Source of the DNA: Parasponia andersonii | Lineage: Eukaryota > Streptophyta > Magnoliopsida > Rosales > Cannabaceae | DNA: 64,000 nt | Direction of reading: 5' to 3' | Assembly: GCA_002914805.1 (NCBI GenBank) | Contig: JXTB01000249.1 | Coordinates: 432,497-496,496 of the forward strand | In this document: positions 11,741-24,755 of the stretch, piece by piece | How the letters are laid out: every line of letters begins with the position of its first letter | How positions within the stretch are numbered: the first letter of the stretch is position 1 | Notes under the pieces: generated by a model | Told to the model about the DNA's origin: nothing | The model's input: only the letters and a program-made list of their open reading frames with translations | Database searches by the model: none | Made by a program: the position numbers and the translations under genes

Positions 11741-12805
11741 ATGACAACTTTGGAGCCATCAGCAGCTCAGCCCCAGAGAAAAGCTACTACTACCGGTGGT
11801 AGGATTCAGAGTTCAGGTCCTTCATCATTTAAGAGATGGGGTAGAAAGCACCCATTTATCAGATATGGCCTTCCAATGATCTCTCTCACTGTGTTTGGAG
11901 CTGTTGGCCTTGCTCATCTCATACAAGGCGGGTCAGACTTTCTACTCTCAGTTCGTAATTTTAGTACTAGAAAGATGACCCTTTCTAAAGAATTATTGTA
12001 TATTCATGTTGTTTGAAGATTTTCAACACTAGTTAGCCATTTGGGTAAGATCAAGTCGTCAGAACCATGATTTTCTCCCCTGACTTCGGGGTTTGATTCC
12101 TCGTGGAACCTACCTAGTGTTATGCTAGAGTTCTATGCCTCCTAAAGATTGTAGGGCTTAGCATGATGACAAGTATGAAAAAAAGATAATTGTCAATAAT
12201 GAAAGCATAATTCAAGTGGACTGGTAAGACTTGTGTTATTGACCCACCCAAAAGTAAGGGGTTCCATTCCTTCCTTCGTGGAACCTTCGGGTTCCGGTTG
12301 CCAGAGTAGTCCTAGAGTTATTTGGTTAGATCAACTTCTACCTTGTCAACCTTTATGTTAGCATGAAAAGAAAATTGGGAACCATAATTTCAGTGGATAA
12401 AAAGCCTCTTGGATACCATTTATTCATATGATCATTTCAATGATACCATATTTCAGTCACTACTGTGTGTTCTTCTTCTTTAATAAAGTGGTGATATTTT
12501 GTAGTTCAGCAAGGATATTGCAAAGGTGAAGGATGATCAAGAATGGGATATTATTGAGACCAAAAAAGCACTGTCGAGAACGGGACCTATTGATGCCTAT
12601 AAGCCAAAACAGATTTCTTTGGAAGAGGAGCTTAAGGTACATAACTCTATTCTCTTGCTTGTACTTTTCAAGTTTCTAATGTTGTAATCAGGGTATTTTT
12701 AGTTCACTTAGGTGTCTCTGTTCATAGGCTTTGAAGGAGAAGGTGGACATAAACAACTATGATTACAAGAGAATTCCTCGACCAAATGAGGGCAAGTCAG
12801 GCTAG
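11741..12805 (+). CDS. COX16: COX16, cytochrome c oxidase assembly factor
   Basis: Three exons, 11741-11931, 12510-12636 and 12728-12805, give 131 aa, the usual length for plant COX16. After a variable N-terminus comes [18 protein letters not shown] and a single membrane segment (about residues 43-62). The conserved [19 protein letters not shown] block and the tail [19 protein letters not shown] follow. COX16 sits in the mitochondrial inner membrane and assists copper delivery to COX2 during complex IV assembly; this is family knowledge. The first ATG used is at 11741, since the codon two positions upstream is GTG. Intron 1 has a weak donor (GGGTCAGA); I chose it because it rebuilds the expected HLIQGGKDIAKV junction in frame. 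Two SINE-like copies lie in intron 1. Confidence 0.85.
12028..12185 (+). repeat. SINE-like copy in COX16 intron 1 (first)
   Basis: A box-B-like GGGGTTTGATTCCTCGTGG is followed by AACCTACCTAGTGTTATGCT, a GATTGTAGGGCTTAGC stretch, GATGACAAG and an A-rich end. The order and sequence match the minus-strand copy at 8970-9085. Pol III style promoter boxes and an A-rich tail suggest a tRNA-derived SINE. Exact ends and target duplications are not resolved. Confidence 0.5.
12205..12375 (+). repeat. SINE-like copy in COX16 intron 1 (second)
   Basis: A box-A-like AAGTGGACTGGTAAGAC is followed by a box-B-like GGGGTTCCATTCC, then CTTCGTGGAACCTTCGGG and AGTCCTAGAGTTATTTGGTT. It ends near TTAGCATGAAAAG. 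The layout resembles the copy just upstream, although the 3' part differs, so this may be a second subfamily. A shorter similar piece with AAGTTCGAAACCCCC lies at about 13450-13520. Confidence 0.4.
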
Positions 12806-13243
12806 TTTTGCACTCTGTTATTAGAGTATAAATCAACGGGAAATTCTTAGGATTTTTGTATTTTATCTTTAAGTATTGTAATGACGATTCAACCCTGGCC
12901 TCTTTTGGCAGCAAAAGCATATGTGTAGTTCGTTTATGCATCTATGCTCTAAGCTAGTTGACTGTTGTAGCTACTGATTTACTACACATGTTCACAGGGG
13001 TTCTTACTTGAACCAAATTAGTTCCCACTGCCAAACAAGGGTCCTCAGAATAGAACACTTACTATTGCAAATATGCTTGGGTAATAGAGAAATTTGTACA
13101 TACTTCATACACTTCAGATCCCTTGAACTCGCAGCTGAAATCATTCACAAGATTTCGGTATAAACGAATTAAATAGATGGTTGAATGGAGCTTCCCTTTT
13201 TCTAGCCGCAGGGAACGAAGGTTTATAATTTCGATAAATTCAT

Positions 13244-13280
<37 letters not shown>

Positions 13281-14423
13281 AGAAAAAAGGAGGGAGGGTG
13301 GAAAGTGATATATTCATGTTCTAAATTGATCGACTGCGATTTTTCCAGTTTGTCTGACTACTACCTGGAGCCTTGTTCAAGTAGAGCTCGACCTTGTTTG
13401 TTTAGTGTATTTTGTATTAAGCAAATAGGTGATTGGTACTTTATTTTGTACTCGCAAGTAAAGTCTGATTTGTAAGTTCGAAACCCCCTAACCCCTTGTC
13501 AAGAAAAAGAAATTGGTACCATGTTTCGGTTAAGCATAGCGTTATTTGATGAGAACGTTCTCCTAATTGATAGTCAACAAGATTTTTGTACCTCTGTTGA
13601 TAAGTTAACTAGGTTTAAACAGATTTCGATGGCATGTTGTCCATTGAACTTGCATACGACGTTGGTGTTTCAAATCTAAAACGACAATGTTTTTGGTTAA
13701 TAAATGTTTGCCGCTATCTGTTCCTGGATCAGATTCCTAGATTCAACGATGATGCACGAAATTTTACTATTAAGGATATTTGTTTTAAATTTTAATCAAG
13801 CACAGAGATATGTGAGTTTTCCCATTTATAAATCTTTAAAGTTCCGATGCACAATACAGTACGAGACATGGCTCAAAAATCAAATCTAATCTGTCTTTAA
13901 AGTGGAACCAAGCCATGTCAAGCTCTGTTTCTTGTTTGTCCTCGAGTGTCATGGACTCGTGGCCCGTCAGTTGATAGTTTCCACTGCTATTTCATCCCTG
14001 CCTTTTTTCTTCTTTTGAACAAGTCCTAAAATCAAAGTTTCCTCCACAAAAATTAGAGTGGTACCACCTTGATTATTGACGGGCTTAGCTTCACTGCAAT
14101 GGCATTGTTAACAAAACAACTGAATGTAGTATAGATATATGTATATACATACATTTCCACACACAGTTATGTGAGGCAAGATAAGTATATTCACACACAG
14201 TTATGTGAGGCAAGAAAAGTACTTGGTACTCTGCTTCTTTGATTTCAAGTACAATCACATAGAGACCACTTTTCTAAATTTTTCTTTTTTAGGTAACGAT
14301 ATCATTTTGTTATATATGAGGATATATATATGGTTACTAATCAGTAGATATTTTTATTTTTATTTAAATATAAATATTTTTTTAGCCATTAAATATACGA
14401 TTATAATAAAATCGATGAAAAAA

Positions 14424-14450
14424 NNNNNNNNNNNNNNNNNNNNNNNNNNN
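14424..14450. other. Run of 27 N next to an (AG)n tract
   Basis: Twenty-seven undetermined bases are followed directly by AGAGAGAGGGAGAGAG. This is either an assembly gap or a masked simple repeat, probably an (AG)n tract of uncertain length. Confidence 0.95.
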
Positions 14451-14910
14451 AGAGAGAGGGAGAGAGTCGAAATGAACGCAAGTAGCAAATTTTGTCAAAA
14501 AGAATTGAGAGCAAGTAAATTATACATTATCAGGTGATGAGTTCAACCCCAACCATCCTCACAAAATACCAAACTTTTATACCCATTTTCCCAGAGAGGA
14601 AAAAAAAAAAACCCAGTTCTCTTTATGTACACCACCCTCCAACACAATTACTCAAAACCCAAAAAAAAAAAAAAAGTAATAATAAAACCCTACTCGGTGT
14701 TCCCCTTCTCTTGTTTTGCTCCCCCAAAATATATTTCATCTTTCACCATATTCCCTCACTCCTTATTCATTTACACGTTACAAGGCAGGAGTAAAATGAA
14801 ATCCCAGTAAAACCTTTCCCAACATCGTTTCCAACTTTTATCTCCCTTAAACCCCAAATTTCAAAAACCCAAAATATAAAAGCACCAGAAAGAGCTATAG
14901 AGATATTTCA

Positions 14911-14916
14911 TTTATT
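14911..14916 (-). terminator. AATAAA poly(A) signal of the WAV3-like gene
   Basis: TTTATT on the plus strand reads AATAAA on the gene strand, 16 bases past the stop codon. Plant poly(A) signals are loose, and this one is unusually close to the stop, so a more distal site is possible. Confidence 0.35.
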
Positions 14917-14931
14917 GGTCCCACAGTATTA

Positions 14932-17772
14932 TCACCTGGGCTTGGGCTGTGATCCGAGGGACCATAATGGTTGGACAAGCCTCTGAGCTGAAGGACTACC
15001 CAGCAGCATTGCCTGAGACCGAGTAAGCATCTCCACCATCGACGGCGTCTGATACGCCTGAACGAGGCTTGACCCGTCGGTGGAGTCTCCCCTTGCTGTC
15101 GCCCTCTGCCAAGAATGTGAGCTCAATCCCGACAGAATGTAGGCACGGCCAGACGCCTCGTAAACGTGCCGGCTCGCCATTCTCTCCTGCATTTCCTTGA
15201 GTTCGGCATCCAACGCCATGCACAGCCGGTCGCCGGACTTCGCTGAGACTGTCTCTGACAGGACTTTCCGGCAGCTCTCGAGTATTGAAACAGCGCCCGT
15301 TAAGTCCCCTTGCTCGGCGACGGCACGCGCCTGCGCCATTGCCTCTGCAGCTCGCAGCCTATTCCGCTGTCTGTCTACTTCTATGGACACAACTGCTCGT
15401 CCAGCGATCTCAGGCCTCTCAATCTCCACTTCCTCACTTTCCAATGTCGCCATTTCCTTACTTATTGGATCCTTGTACACGCATTTTACCTTTAACAACG
15501 ATGTTTTATTGCCGCAACACTCTTCCGGGACATGAACAGAGACCAGAAAATCCCTCTCCTCATCGGCGTACAAGTCACCAATATCAACAAACCCTGTTCG
15601 TCCATCAACCGCTACTCGGCTTGGGTAACTTCCAGCTCTCATTGACCCAACCCGAACCCTGGAGTTTGAACACTCAATGGCTACCTGCAGCTCCTGCGCC
15701 ACAACACTCAAAAGACCCCCAATGCACAGCGCAAATGCGTCTTGGATCACAGCTTCGGTCTCTATAAACGAGAAAGTCCCACCAGAGATCTCTGAAATTG
15801 AGTGCATTGATGACGCATCATGGTCCGCACCAAACCCAAAAGCGTGGACCGGGATCTGGAAGCCTGCATTTTCCCCACCATGGATAGACAAAGGGACGAG
15901 CAACCGGTAATTCGGTTGGGGTTGGTTAGCCCCAGAGCCACTCACAGTATAAGTGTCCTGCCCATCAGATAACAAAATTATACTTGCTACCGGATTTTTC
16001 CCTCTCCGGTCTTCCATTACCTTAGCACCCTTTCTTAAACCTTCAGCAATGTTGGTCCCTCCATTGGCAACCAAAGAGTTAACGGCTTGCAGCGCCTGCT
16101 GCCGTCCAACATCCGTCATTCGCCGGAGTGGGAAGAGGCGGCGGGCCGTTGAAGAAAAGGAGACAACCGAAAGCCTGTCATTGGAGCCAAGATTCTGAAT
16201 TACAAACCCCATTGCCCTTTTAAGCAATGCAAGCTTTGTACCCGCCATGCTTCCGCTTATGTCAAGCACCGTGACGAGGTCAACCGGAGCTCTGGGAGAC
16301 TGAGAAAGCTGCAGCAAGCTGCTAGCCTGGTTTCTGCTCGGATTCTGTCTCTTCATCGTTGTGGAAGCTTTCAAATTAACCAGAATGGTAAAATCATCAA
16401 AAGAATTTGACCGTAGAGCCGATGATACTTCCAGGTAAGTTTTGATCTCAATTGTTGTGGAGGGTTTGTTATCTGCTGTACTATCATCATCCTTATTGCA
16501 AGAGTTTCTGTCCAATGTTGCAGGCCGATAATTCTCCCCTAAGGATTCGTCATCGTCGAATATACCTGGCTCCGGAGCCTGATACAGAGGAATGATGTGC
16601 CGTCTATTTAAATCCCGTCGAGGAGAAGGTAGGCGACGGACAACAGTCATCAGTGCATCATTTTGAGGCGGCCAACCGACCGGAGTAATTGCAGCCGGCC
16701 TTCCGGGGGGAGGTGGATCAAAATTTGGACCCTGTAAAGGAATCTCTTTCCATTTAGCCCTGCAAACGGGGCAAATCTGGTTGCCATGTTTAACATTGGA
16801 TGTGATGCAATGAAAATGGAAAGAATGTGAGCATTCCGCAGTGAAGATAGCATGGCCTCCTCCTTGCTTCATCTTGGTTAAGCATATAGAACATGTCTGC
16901 TGAAAATGTCACAAATTTAAATGTGTTAGTTACATTGTAAACTTGTTTAAATTTGACTCAGAATGATATTATTGTATTAATTTTTCTGATATTACAAATT
17001 TACAGTTCTTTCATAATTGTTTTATTAAGCAATTTTTGGGGGGAAAAGAAAAAGAGCCCATGTCTAAGTATGTGTATAGGAGTATAACTCAGTACAATAC
17101 TTGAAGAAAAAAAGGAGCCCATGTCTAAGTATGTGTATAGGAGTATAACTCAGTACAATACTTGAAGAAAAAAAGGGTTTATGTTAAGTAAAGGTTGCAT
17201 GGTACATCGTACTTTCCTTTCCATAAATATATAAAAACAAAGGTCAGATATAAAGAAAGGTATAAACAATTAGATTGAATAAGATTGGTCAACTCAATCC
17301 ACCGGCAACTGTAACAAGAGGGGGGCCATAAAAGTGACCATAAACCAGAAGGAAGAGTAAAGCTTTTTCTTTTTCTCTATATATTTGAGAAAGTCAAAAT
17401 AATAAATTCTTTTTTAGTCTTTGAAGTTTTGCTACACATTGTTATCAAAAAAAGATGAATTTTTCCTACTGGGTAGGCCAGAAAGTACAATTATCAATAC
17501 CGACAAAGTTTCAAAGAGTTTAATATCTATAGCTTGGTAAGCTTAAAAAAAAAAAAAGGTCAATGTTTAGGTACCCAACCAATAAAGGGCATAATAGGAA
17601 ACAAAAAAGATTAAAAAATAATAATAAACAGATCAAAGGTGTCACTTTTGAGAATGTCATCTATCCTAGACCACAAAAATAATTCACATAATAAAGCAAA
17701 GGAAAATAAGGTTGAAAAGGGTTATCAAAGACATCATACAATGATGATCACGATGCAAATGGTGCAAAGTTT

Positions 17773-17811
<39 letters not shown>

Positions 17812-19081
17812 TAGACGAATGCATCTTCCACCAGAGAAAAGAAAACCATAAGTTGCTTCTTTATGAGTTATGACATTTCTTTCCCTTTCTTTTACTTCTT
17901 TGATGAAATTCAATGCCAGAACACTTGCATATGAGGTTAGCAGTCTATAGATGAGGCCAGCAATGACCATACTAGATGACTTTTTATTTTATTATCTTTA
18001 CTTTTTTTTTCCCTCAAAGGGAAAAAGAGGAAAAGGAAAAGGGTAAAACTTCTTGTTCTCTTTCACTACTAAGCCAAACATGGGTCTTGAAAGGCGCTTA
18101 TATTAAATCCACCATTCCAGAGGTGGGGGAAAAAATTAGATTACATTAAATTCTTAGATCACAAGTTTCATAGGATCCTTGATATCTGCTATCACATTGA
18201 CTTCATTGAATTACAGAGTGGAACAAAAATCCTAATAAATCTTTTTAATATACACAATAGAAAAAATATATTTGCAGGCTAAGAAATTAACAGAATATTT
18301 AGTGAACACTGATGCAGATCAACTAATAATTCATAAAAGAACATTTGAAATCCTAATGAAAGAGTATCACTTGTCTATGTCTCATTTGTCTTCAAAGAAT
18401 TTAAGGAGCCAATTTTTGACTGAGAAATAGACATTCTCCAATTTTAAATTTCAGTGTCTAATTCTAGTGAAAACACATCCTTCCCTTTCAAGGAAAAGTG
18501 TCACTTTCACCACCATAATATGCTCAACGAGAGAGAACAAAACACAATAAATAAATAAAAATCTTTATGAGTACATCTAGATAAATATCTAGTGCCATAA
18601 ACCCAAAAGAAAATTAAGAAACAAACAATGATACACAAACAAAAGATCATCATTACTTCCTTGACTTAGCTGAGTTGAACTTGTATTTCACACACACAAA
18701 TGGAATATCTAGAACTAGATTTACTATGTGTTATCATCCGATTCTCAGTATCCAAACAGAACAGAGCTTAAGGTCAACGAAATCCCATCTAAACGACCAA
18801 AATCATGACAAACAACAATAAAAGTTGGTGAAAGAAAGAAAGAAAGAACAAACCTTGGACGATTTACTGGCGCTCTTAGAAAGCTTCAAGCCGTGTGAAG
18901 ACGGCGTGGGCGTGGCGGGCCTCGACGAGCTTAGGGCCCAGTTGGTCGGTGAGAGCAGCGCCGCGTCGGACAATCTCTCGCCGGTGTCAATGGAAGGCGG
19001 CGAGTCCTCTAACGTTCTGGGCACATATAAGCACAGATTCAGTCCCAGAGCCAGCTTCGCTTTCCTCCATTTGCTTCCCAT
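14932..19081 (-). CDS. WAV3-type RING and VWA E3 ubiquitin ligase
   Basis: Exon 1 is complement 18854-19081 and exon 2 complement 14932-16899, giving 731 aa. The acceptor could be three bases further in, changing one residue. The opening MGSKWRKAKLALGLNLCLYV is the family signature. The RING runs from Cys79 and Cys82 through AECSHSFHFHC (about 97-107) to CPVC (119-122). A von Willebrand A domain follows from about 283, with MIDAS motif DISGS (289-293). A helical C-terminal part covers about 560-731. WAV3 and its Arabidopsis relatives WAVH1, WAVH2 and EDA40 are E3 ligases acting in root gravitropism and auxin-dependent growth. The single 1954-base intron directly after the N-terminal block fits the family. 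No frame break is seen. Confidence 0.88.
17054..17175. repeat. Two-copy 61 bp tandem duplication in the WAV3-like intron
   Basis: The unit starting GAGCCCATGTCTAAGTATGT occurs at 17054 and again at 17115, virtually identical, with AAGAAAAAAA at the join. Near identity points to a recent duplication. It lies inside the intron and should not affect the protein. Confidence 0.85.
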
Positions 19082-19620
19082 TTTTTTATCAAAACCCACT
19101 AAAAGAATCAAAACCCAGAACCCAAAAATGCGTTTTCTTCAAGAAAATCACAAAGAAAAAGAAAAAAAAAAAAGGGAAGCAAAAATTCACAAAACCCAGA
19201 TTGATAAATTGCTTAAATTATGCTGCTTTTTGGGTTTTTAGCTAAGAGAGAGAGAAAGCGAAAGTGGGCTTTGAGAAAAGTTTAAGTGGGAACACGAAAA
19301 CCAAGAGAGAGCTTTAATGGAGATTTATGAAAGACAGAGACAACGAGTTAGGAAGAATAAATGTGCTAAAACGACAAGAGGAAAGGACTGAGTCGTATAT
19401 GAGGCAGCTTGAGACTTGTATTATTAGTCTTCTTCTCGTGGTTGTTGTGGTTGGTGTTCTTGGCCGCCATGGAAGAAAGAGAGAGCTAAGAATAGATAGT
19501 GAGAGAGAGAGAGACAACAGACAGACAGAAGGAGCGGTTTTTAGCTTTTACTTGAATGGCTTTGTTTTGGGGGTATTTGAGGATTTTGACCTTTTGTTGT
19601 TTGGGTTTTGAGAATGTGAG
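19082..19620 (-). promoter_or_regulatory. Leader and promoter region of the WAV3-like gene
   Basis: On the gene strand this stretch is pyrimidine-rich, with (CT)n tracts at about 19240-19260 and 19499-19515. Such tracts are common in plant core promoters and leaders. The short reading frames here are low-complexity. The TSS cannot be fixed from sequence alone. Confidence 0.4.
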
Positions 19621-22600
19621 GAGCTTTTTCTTTGATCAAGCGGTAAACAGAAAAAAAAAAACATAACAAGAACATCACAAAATAATAATAATTTAATAAA
19701 AAGCACGTTTTGGGTTGAACGATGAAAAGTTTGCTGCTTTGCTTTGCTTTTTTATCCCTCTCATCTTTGAACTTCCTTGTTTGCCCTTGGACTTCTCACA
19801 TATTTTCACTAAAGGGGCCTGTTATTGTTGATGAATGGGACAAATGACAACATTAGAAAGTGGGGGAAATTAGCAAAATTACTCTCATTCTTTTTTCAAC
19901 ACACATGGTCGTTGGGTGATTTTGGTCGCTTAAGATGGTCATTTTATAAATAGATTTTTTTGCAGTCTTTTTTTTTTTTTTTTCCAATTAAGGGAAATGA
20001 AAAAGGTGTCTTATTTTGTCTTCCAGAAAATTACAAGTGATTCTACTAATTAATAATCAATTACTGACCGAAATTGGCCAGGGGGAGACAATATTATGGT
20101 AAAGAACAATAAATATTTTTCTAGGTTTTTAAAAGGGTAAACAATATGTAAATTTCACGAAATATTTGGGTAAAAAAGTTGTAGAAAAGAAAAAGAAAAA
20201 CTCCCCAAATCATCCAAAGGCTAAGTTGATTAAGTTGTTCATTTACAGCTATTGCAACGCTGCAAGTTGCAGCTTTTGACTGCCCATCCATAATTCTCAT
20301 GCATGCAAATGGAGTGCTATTGGTTTATCTTATGAAAGTAAATAAAAACTCATAATTCTCTTGAACAATTATTGTCTTTTCTTTCCTTATCAAAAGGGAG
20401 AAAACTGTATATTCATAATTTTGAAAAAAAAAATAGGTGATTTATCATTTACCAATTAATTTTATTGTTTTGAATTTCCTAGAGCTAATGTACAAGTTCA
20501 TATTCTTCTAAAATGTTGCTAAATAATTTTTATAGGAAAATTTTGCTTGCACTTTGCCATGGGGGTAGTTACAAAATTCTCCCACCGGTTTTGATTAATT
20601 TAGATAATCTTTTTTTAAAAAAAAAAATAACAAAATTTTCCTCTCAAGTTTCAGTTTATAAACAAATCCACTACTGGGTCAAACAAGAAAAAGAAAAAAG
20701 CGATATTCTAAGTAAAAACGCTGTGCATAAAACCCACACACAAAAGAGATAAAATTTGAGGAATTTTTATTTTTAATTTTTGACTTTTATTATAGCAGTA
20801 CTATAAAAATATAAATTGCTTGCTGGAAAAAAAAAATTAGTGGCTGGATATCAAATATCTTCCATCCCTTGATCCATAAGACATATCTTTGACTAACTAG
20901 ACAATGACAATCATATTTTGTTCAGTGGATTATGGCATAATCTATTTCCACAGGGCCTCATCATACGACAAAACACTAAAAAAGGATATCTCATTTGGTA
21001 CATGTATGACTATATTACTATATTACATGAATACATATAGTTTCTTTTTCATGAATGGTTTGGCCCCTTATGCATCATCATGATCATCATGATTCATGAT
21101 GAATCATTGTTGGGCCTGGAGTCAAATGGTGCGATTTTCTTAATGGTGCTGGCTATTTAATGTTTTCCTCTTTTCTATTTTCATTTATTTTGTTTTCTTA
21201 AATTCTCAATTTATTTTTTTATTTTTTTAAATACCCACATGAGATGATGATAAGTATTGCCAACGCCACACGTGCACATCATCACAATAGTCGTTTTGTG
21301 GTTCCCATGTCAACCCTGTAGTAATGTCAATGAGTTGGATTTGCCTTTTGTTTTCTCTTTTCTAATTTTCACTGCTTTTCCCACCTCTTTTTATTCCTTT
21401 GACTTTTGGGAAAGCATAATCAAAATTTTTTTTAAAAAAAAAACTTATACTAAAAGAATCTTATTATATTATATGATTTTGCATTGTAAATTTCAATTGC
21501 TAGTGGAGCCACATTTTTTGAGTTCGCAAAATAAATCGCTAAAATTTGTAGGAAATCTTTCAAAGACTTATTTAAAAAAAAAAAATCCGGAAAGTATCCG
21601 CGAATTAAAGAATATTCTTCTGATCTCATAGTCTTCAATCTTCATAGATTTTTCTTTTTTTTTTTTTGAATAATTTTTCCATGAGTGAGTAGGAGATTTA
21701 AACTTTAAATCTCAACATTAAAAGTGTGTGGTGATTATAAATCAGTGTGATCACATATTTTATTTTATATGCAATAGTTATATGTAATTCGTAGTTTTGC
21801 CAAATATTAGAGACCCTTTTGTTTTCTCATAAGTTCACCAACTCAGGTAAAAACAGGATTCAAATCTGCCCGCTTTCGTGCTTATTAACAACAAATGGAT
21901 TATAATAATTTTGAACGTAGAAGACAAACTTTGTTGGTGGTAATAATCATAGACATGCATTGAACCCATATATATATTATAAAAACAAAAACGTTGAACT
22001 TTCCTAGGATCATATTTTATAACATTTGTTCAACTTTACACCTAAACTGAAGTGTTCAAGCCTGTGATTATTAGCAATGAGATCAATTTATTTATTTTCT
22101 ATATATAAATAAAGTTTTTAACATTTAGAGACTTAATGATCTCGGCGTCCTCCTCATGATCTTCCTTTAATAATCAATAAATTAACTTGGTTTCTTGTGT
22201 GCTTTTCTGGTACAATACAAAAACCTTGGTCCATGAACCCAATTGACAATTCAATGGTCAAAAACTGGCTCTTGGGAATTTTCAACGTAACCCAATTTCA
22301 TTTTGATTTGTTGGAGTTAGTGACCACGATGAGCTAATAAAATTGCAAGACATTATTAATGCAAGTGTTGCTCAAAATCTCAGGCTGAAATATTCTGTCT
22401 TCAAAATTATAATAATTTTTTTTTCATGGGTTAACCTTCTCGAAGATCTAACTATTGACTTTGAGTAGGTTAAAATTTTGTCTCAATTGACATTTCATCA
22501 TAAATAATTTTCAATGTTAGTCTTAGTAAAACGAAAAAGAGTCGTTTAAGCAAGAGTAACTTGGTTTAATTTTTTATTACTCGAGATATCAAAATGTACT

Positions 22601-24711
22601 GATGAATGGTAATATATATCATCTAGATAGTTGGAAAAAAATAAAAAGATTTAGAGGGCTGCTTTGACTAGTGATGACAGTTATCTGGTGTCTAGCAAAA
22701 TCAATTTTAGATATGATTTTAATCAACTAAGAATAAAATGGAATTTATAAATGTTCCTTTGGTACCACTAAATTCAAAAGAAGAAAATTGAAAAGGGATA
22801 ATCTGCACTATTACGGGTGTTGTTAACAAAACAGTTTCAAGAGAAATAAAAGGAGGATTCTAGAGGATTTTGTGCTACAAAATGGACCATTAAACCATTA
22901 TAGATACTTTTTTTTTTAAAAAAAAAAACACCATATTTGGGATGACCAATTAAAGTCGGTCTCTGTTGAAATTGGGTCCAATATTCCAACCCATTAATTA
23001 GAATAGTATAAGGCATTTACCCATATATATGTATAAATATATATACATGTTGCAAGTCTATCTGTAAGTTGGTTCTCTTTGAGATCATGAGCTTTTCTCC
23101 ATCTCTATATAGTGGCAAAACTGAGTGTGGAGAAAATGGAAGTTTGAAATTTTGTTGAGAACCTTCAATGGTGGAAATTTCCCATCCCATTTCAAATGTT
23201 TGGTATTGGTCCCTTTTGAGCATCACAAAATCTTTTTACTTTGTAGTTTGTATTTTCTCTCTCTCTCTCTCTCTCACACTCACTCACTCAATTGTGAGGA
23301 ATCTTTTGGCCTTCTTTTTCTCCTCAAGTTGAGAATAGTGCAAGTGCAGCCTCCTCTCTTTCACTCCATAATAACCATAGAAACACAATAACACAGATAC
23401 ACTCACTAGATGAGTAGTGAAAGACTTTGCATGATCCTCTTCTAGTGACTTTGAGTAGTGGAGTTCCTATTCCCACTTACTTTACTATATCACCTTAAAA
23501 AGACAACCTTTTAAAAGAATAAAAGAGAAAGCAAAAATACAAAACCCCAAAAAAAAAGTTTTTATCTTTTTTAGAATGCAAAAGTTATTCCTCTACCCAG
23601 CAAAAGAACATCAACAAGGAACCAAGACAGTGACTCCTTTTCATTTCACCCCTCCTTTTGAGAGCACACATGCCTAACACAACTTGAATGAGTGAGAGAG
23701 TGAGTAAGAAAGAGATTAATAAACAAAAATAAAATAAATAAATAAAATTGTAATGAAGGGTTCCTAGAATGAGTGGAGATCCATTAACAAAGAATCCTCA
23801 TAAAACCCTTTTGTGGGGAGGGGATAGGATTCCCTTTACTACCTCTAAATTTGCCAGACTTTCTGGGGTAAGTCAACGAGAAAGTTCTTCTTTTTTTTTT
23901 GAAAAAAAAAAACAAGTCTTTATTTAGTTTTTTATACAAGGGAATACATTCCCCTTCTCTTATGGTGCTCCCCACTTTTGAAAGTTATTAAGAGCAATGG
24001 GATGTCTTGCACTTGGGTACAATCTAATTTTTTCTCACTCTATTTGTGTATTAAAAAAAAAAAAAAGCTACAAAATATGGATCGTTATTGGTGATAAAAA
24101 TAACATGTTAACACATGATAAAACGCTAATACTTCTGTCATTTTCTGTCTCCTGTAATATGATAGAAGAAGATAAGGTAAAATATTAACAAAAACCCTCT
24201 CAAAGAGAGTGTTGAAACACACAAAACATTATCCTAATAGCTAGGATTTCCAACCGCACATAGGTTATCACTTGCTAATTGGGCATCATTAAAAGAGGAA
24301 ACCATAATTTAGTGTAAGGTATAGGAATATGAATTATTCTTTATTTGCTTTTGGTGGAGATATGGGAGATTATGTAACAAAATATAGATAATGTTAAAGT
24401 TAGGACATTAATTATTGCGTTGCATTACTATTTGAGATATATAATAATATTTAGATGGAATTTTAACCAATGCCATATCCCACTACTAAAAAGGAAAACA
24501 ACCAAATCAAGCAGCTTTCCTTAATGATGATGTCACATGTATTGATCATGATAAGCAAGGTCAAACCTAATCCACACATATGCATTCCATTGGGGTCCAT
24601 ATGTTTACACCATGTCCAAATATTGCATATATGCTAGTCTCTTTCTCCCTCATTTCTTTTCTTTGGTTAATGCTGCCCCATGCTCATAGACATTTATATG
24701 TAAACACACAA

Positions 24712-24755
<44 letters not shown>

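Larger units (their letters stand above)
12806..14931. other. Region between convergent COX16 and WAV3-like genes
   Basis: No gene is recognised here. A (CT)n tract lies at 13243-13277, and a possible SINE fragment at about 13450-13520. A direct repeat of about 24 bases (CACACACAGTTATGTGAGGC) occurs at about 14158 and 14192. AT-rich DNA precedes the N run. The 14450-14900 part is rich in short A and C runs, and its reading frames are low-complexity and unconvincing. Its right end holds the 3' UTR of the minus-strand WAV3-like gene. Confidence 0.5.

Noticed and set aside
12028-12375. Possible tRNA genes suggested by box-A and box-B motifs
   Set aside because: No cloverleaf with an acceptor stem can be drawn, and the sequence continues into a SINE-like body with an A-rich tail.
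14205-14810. Overlapping plus-strand frames around the N run
   Set aside because: Their translations are Lys, Pro and Phe runs from low-complexity DNA, and one runs across the Ns. No domain is visible.
15197-16198. Several plus-strand open frames of 60-160 codons
   Set aside because: All lie opposite the long WAV3-like exon, whose RING and VWA domains are clearly coding on the minus strand.
21060-21115. Possible microRNA hairpin in the CATCATGATCATCATGATTC stretch
   Set aside because: It is a trinucleotide-like near-palindrome without a stem of 60 bases or more, and it matches no conserved plant miRNA that I know.
23020-23700. A possible gene after the TATA-like and (CT)n motifs
   Set aside because: No open frame with protein-like composition, no splice pattern and no known RNA motif follows. 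It is left as intergenic.
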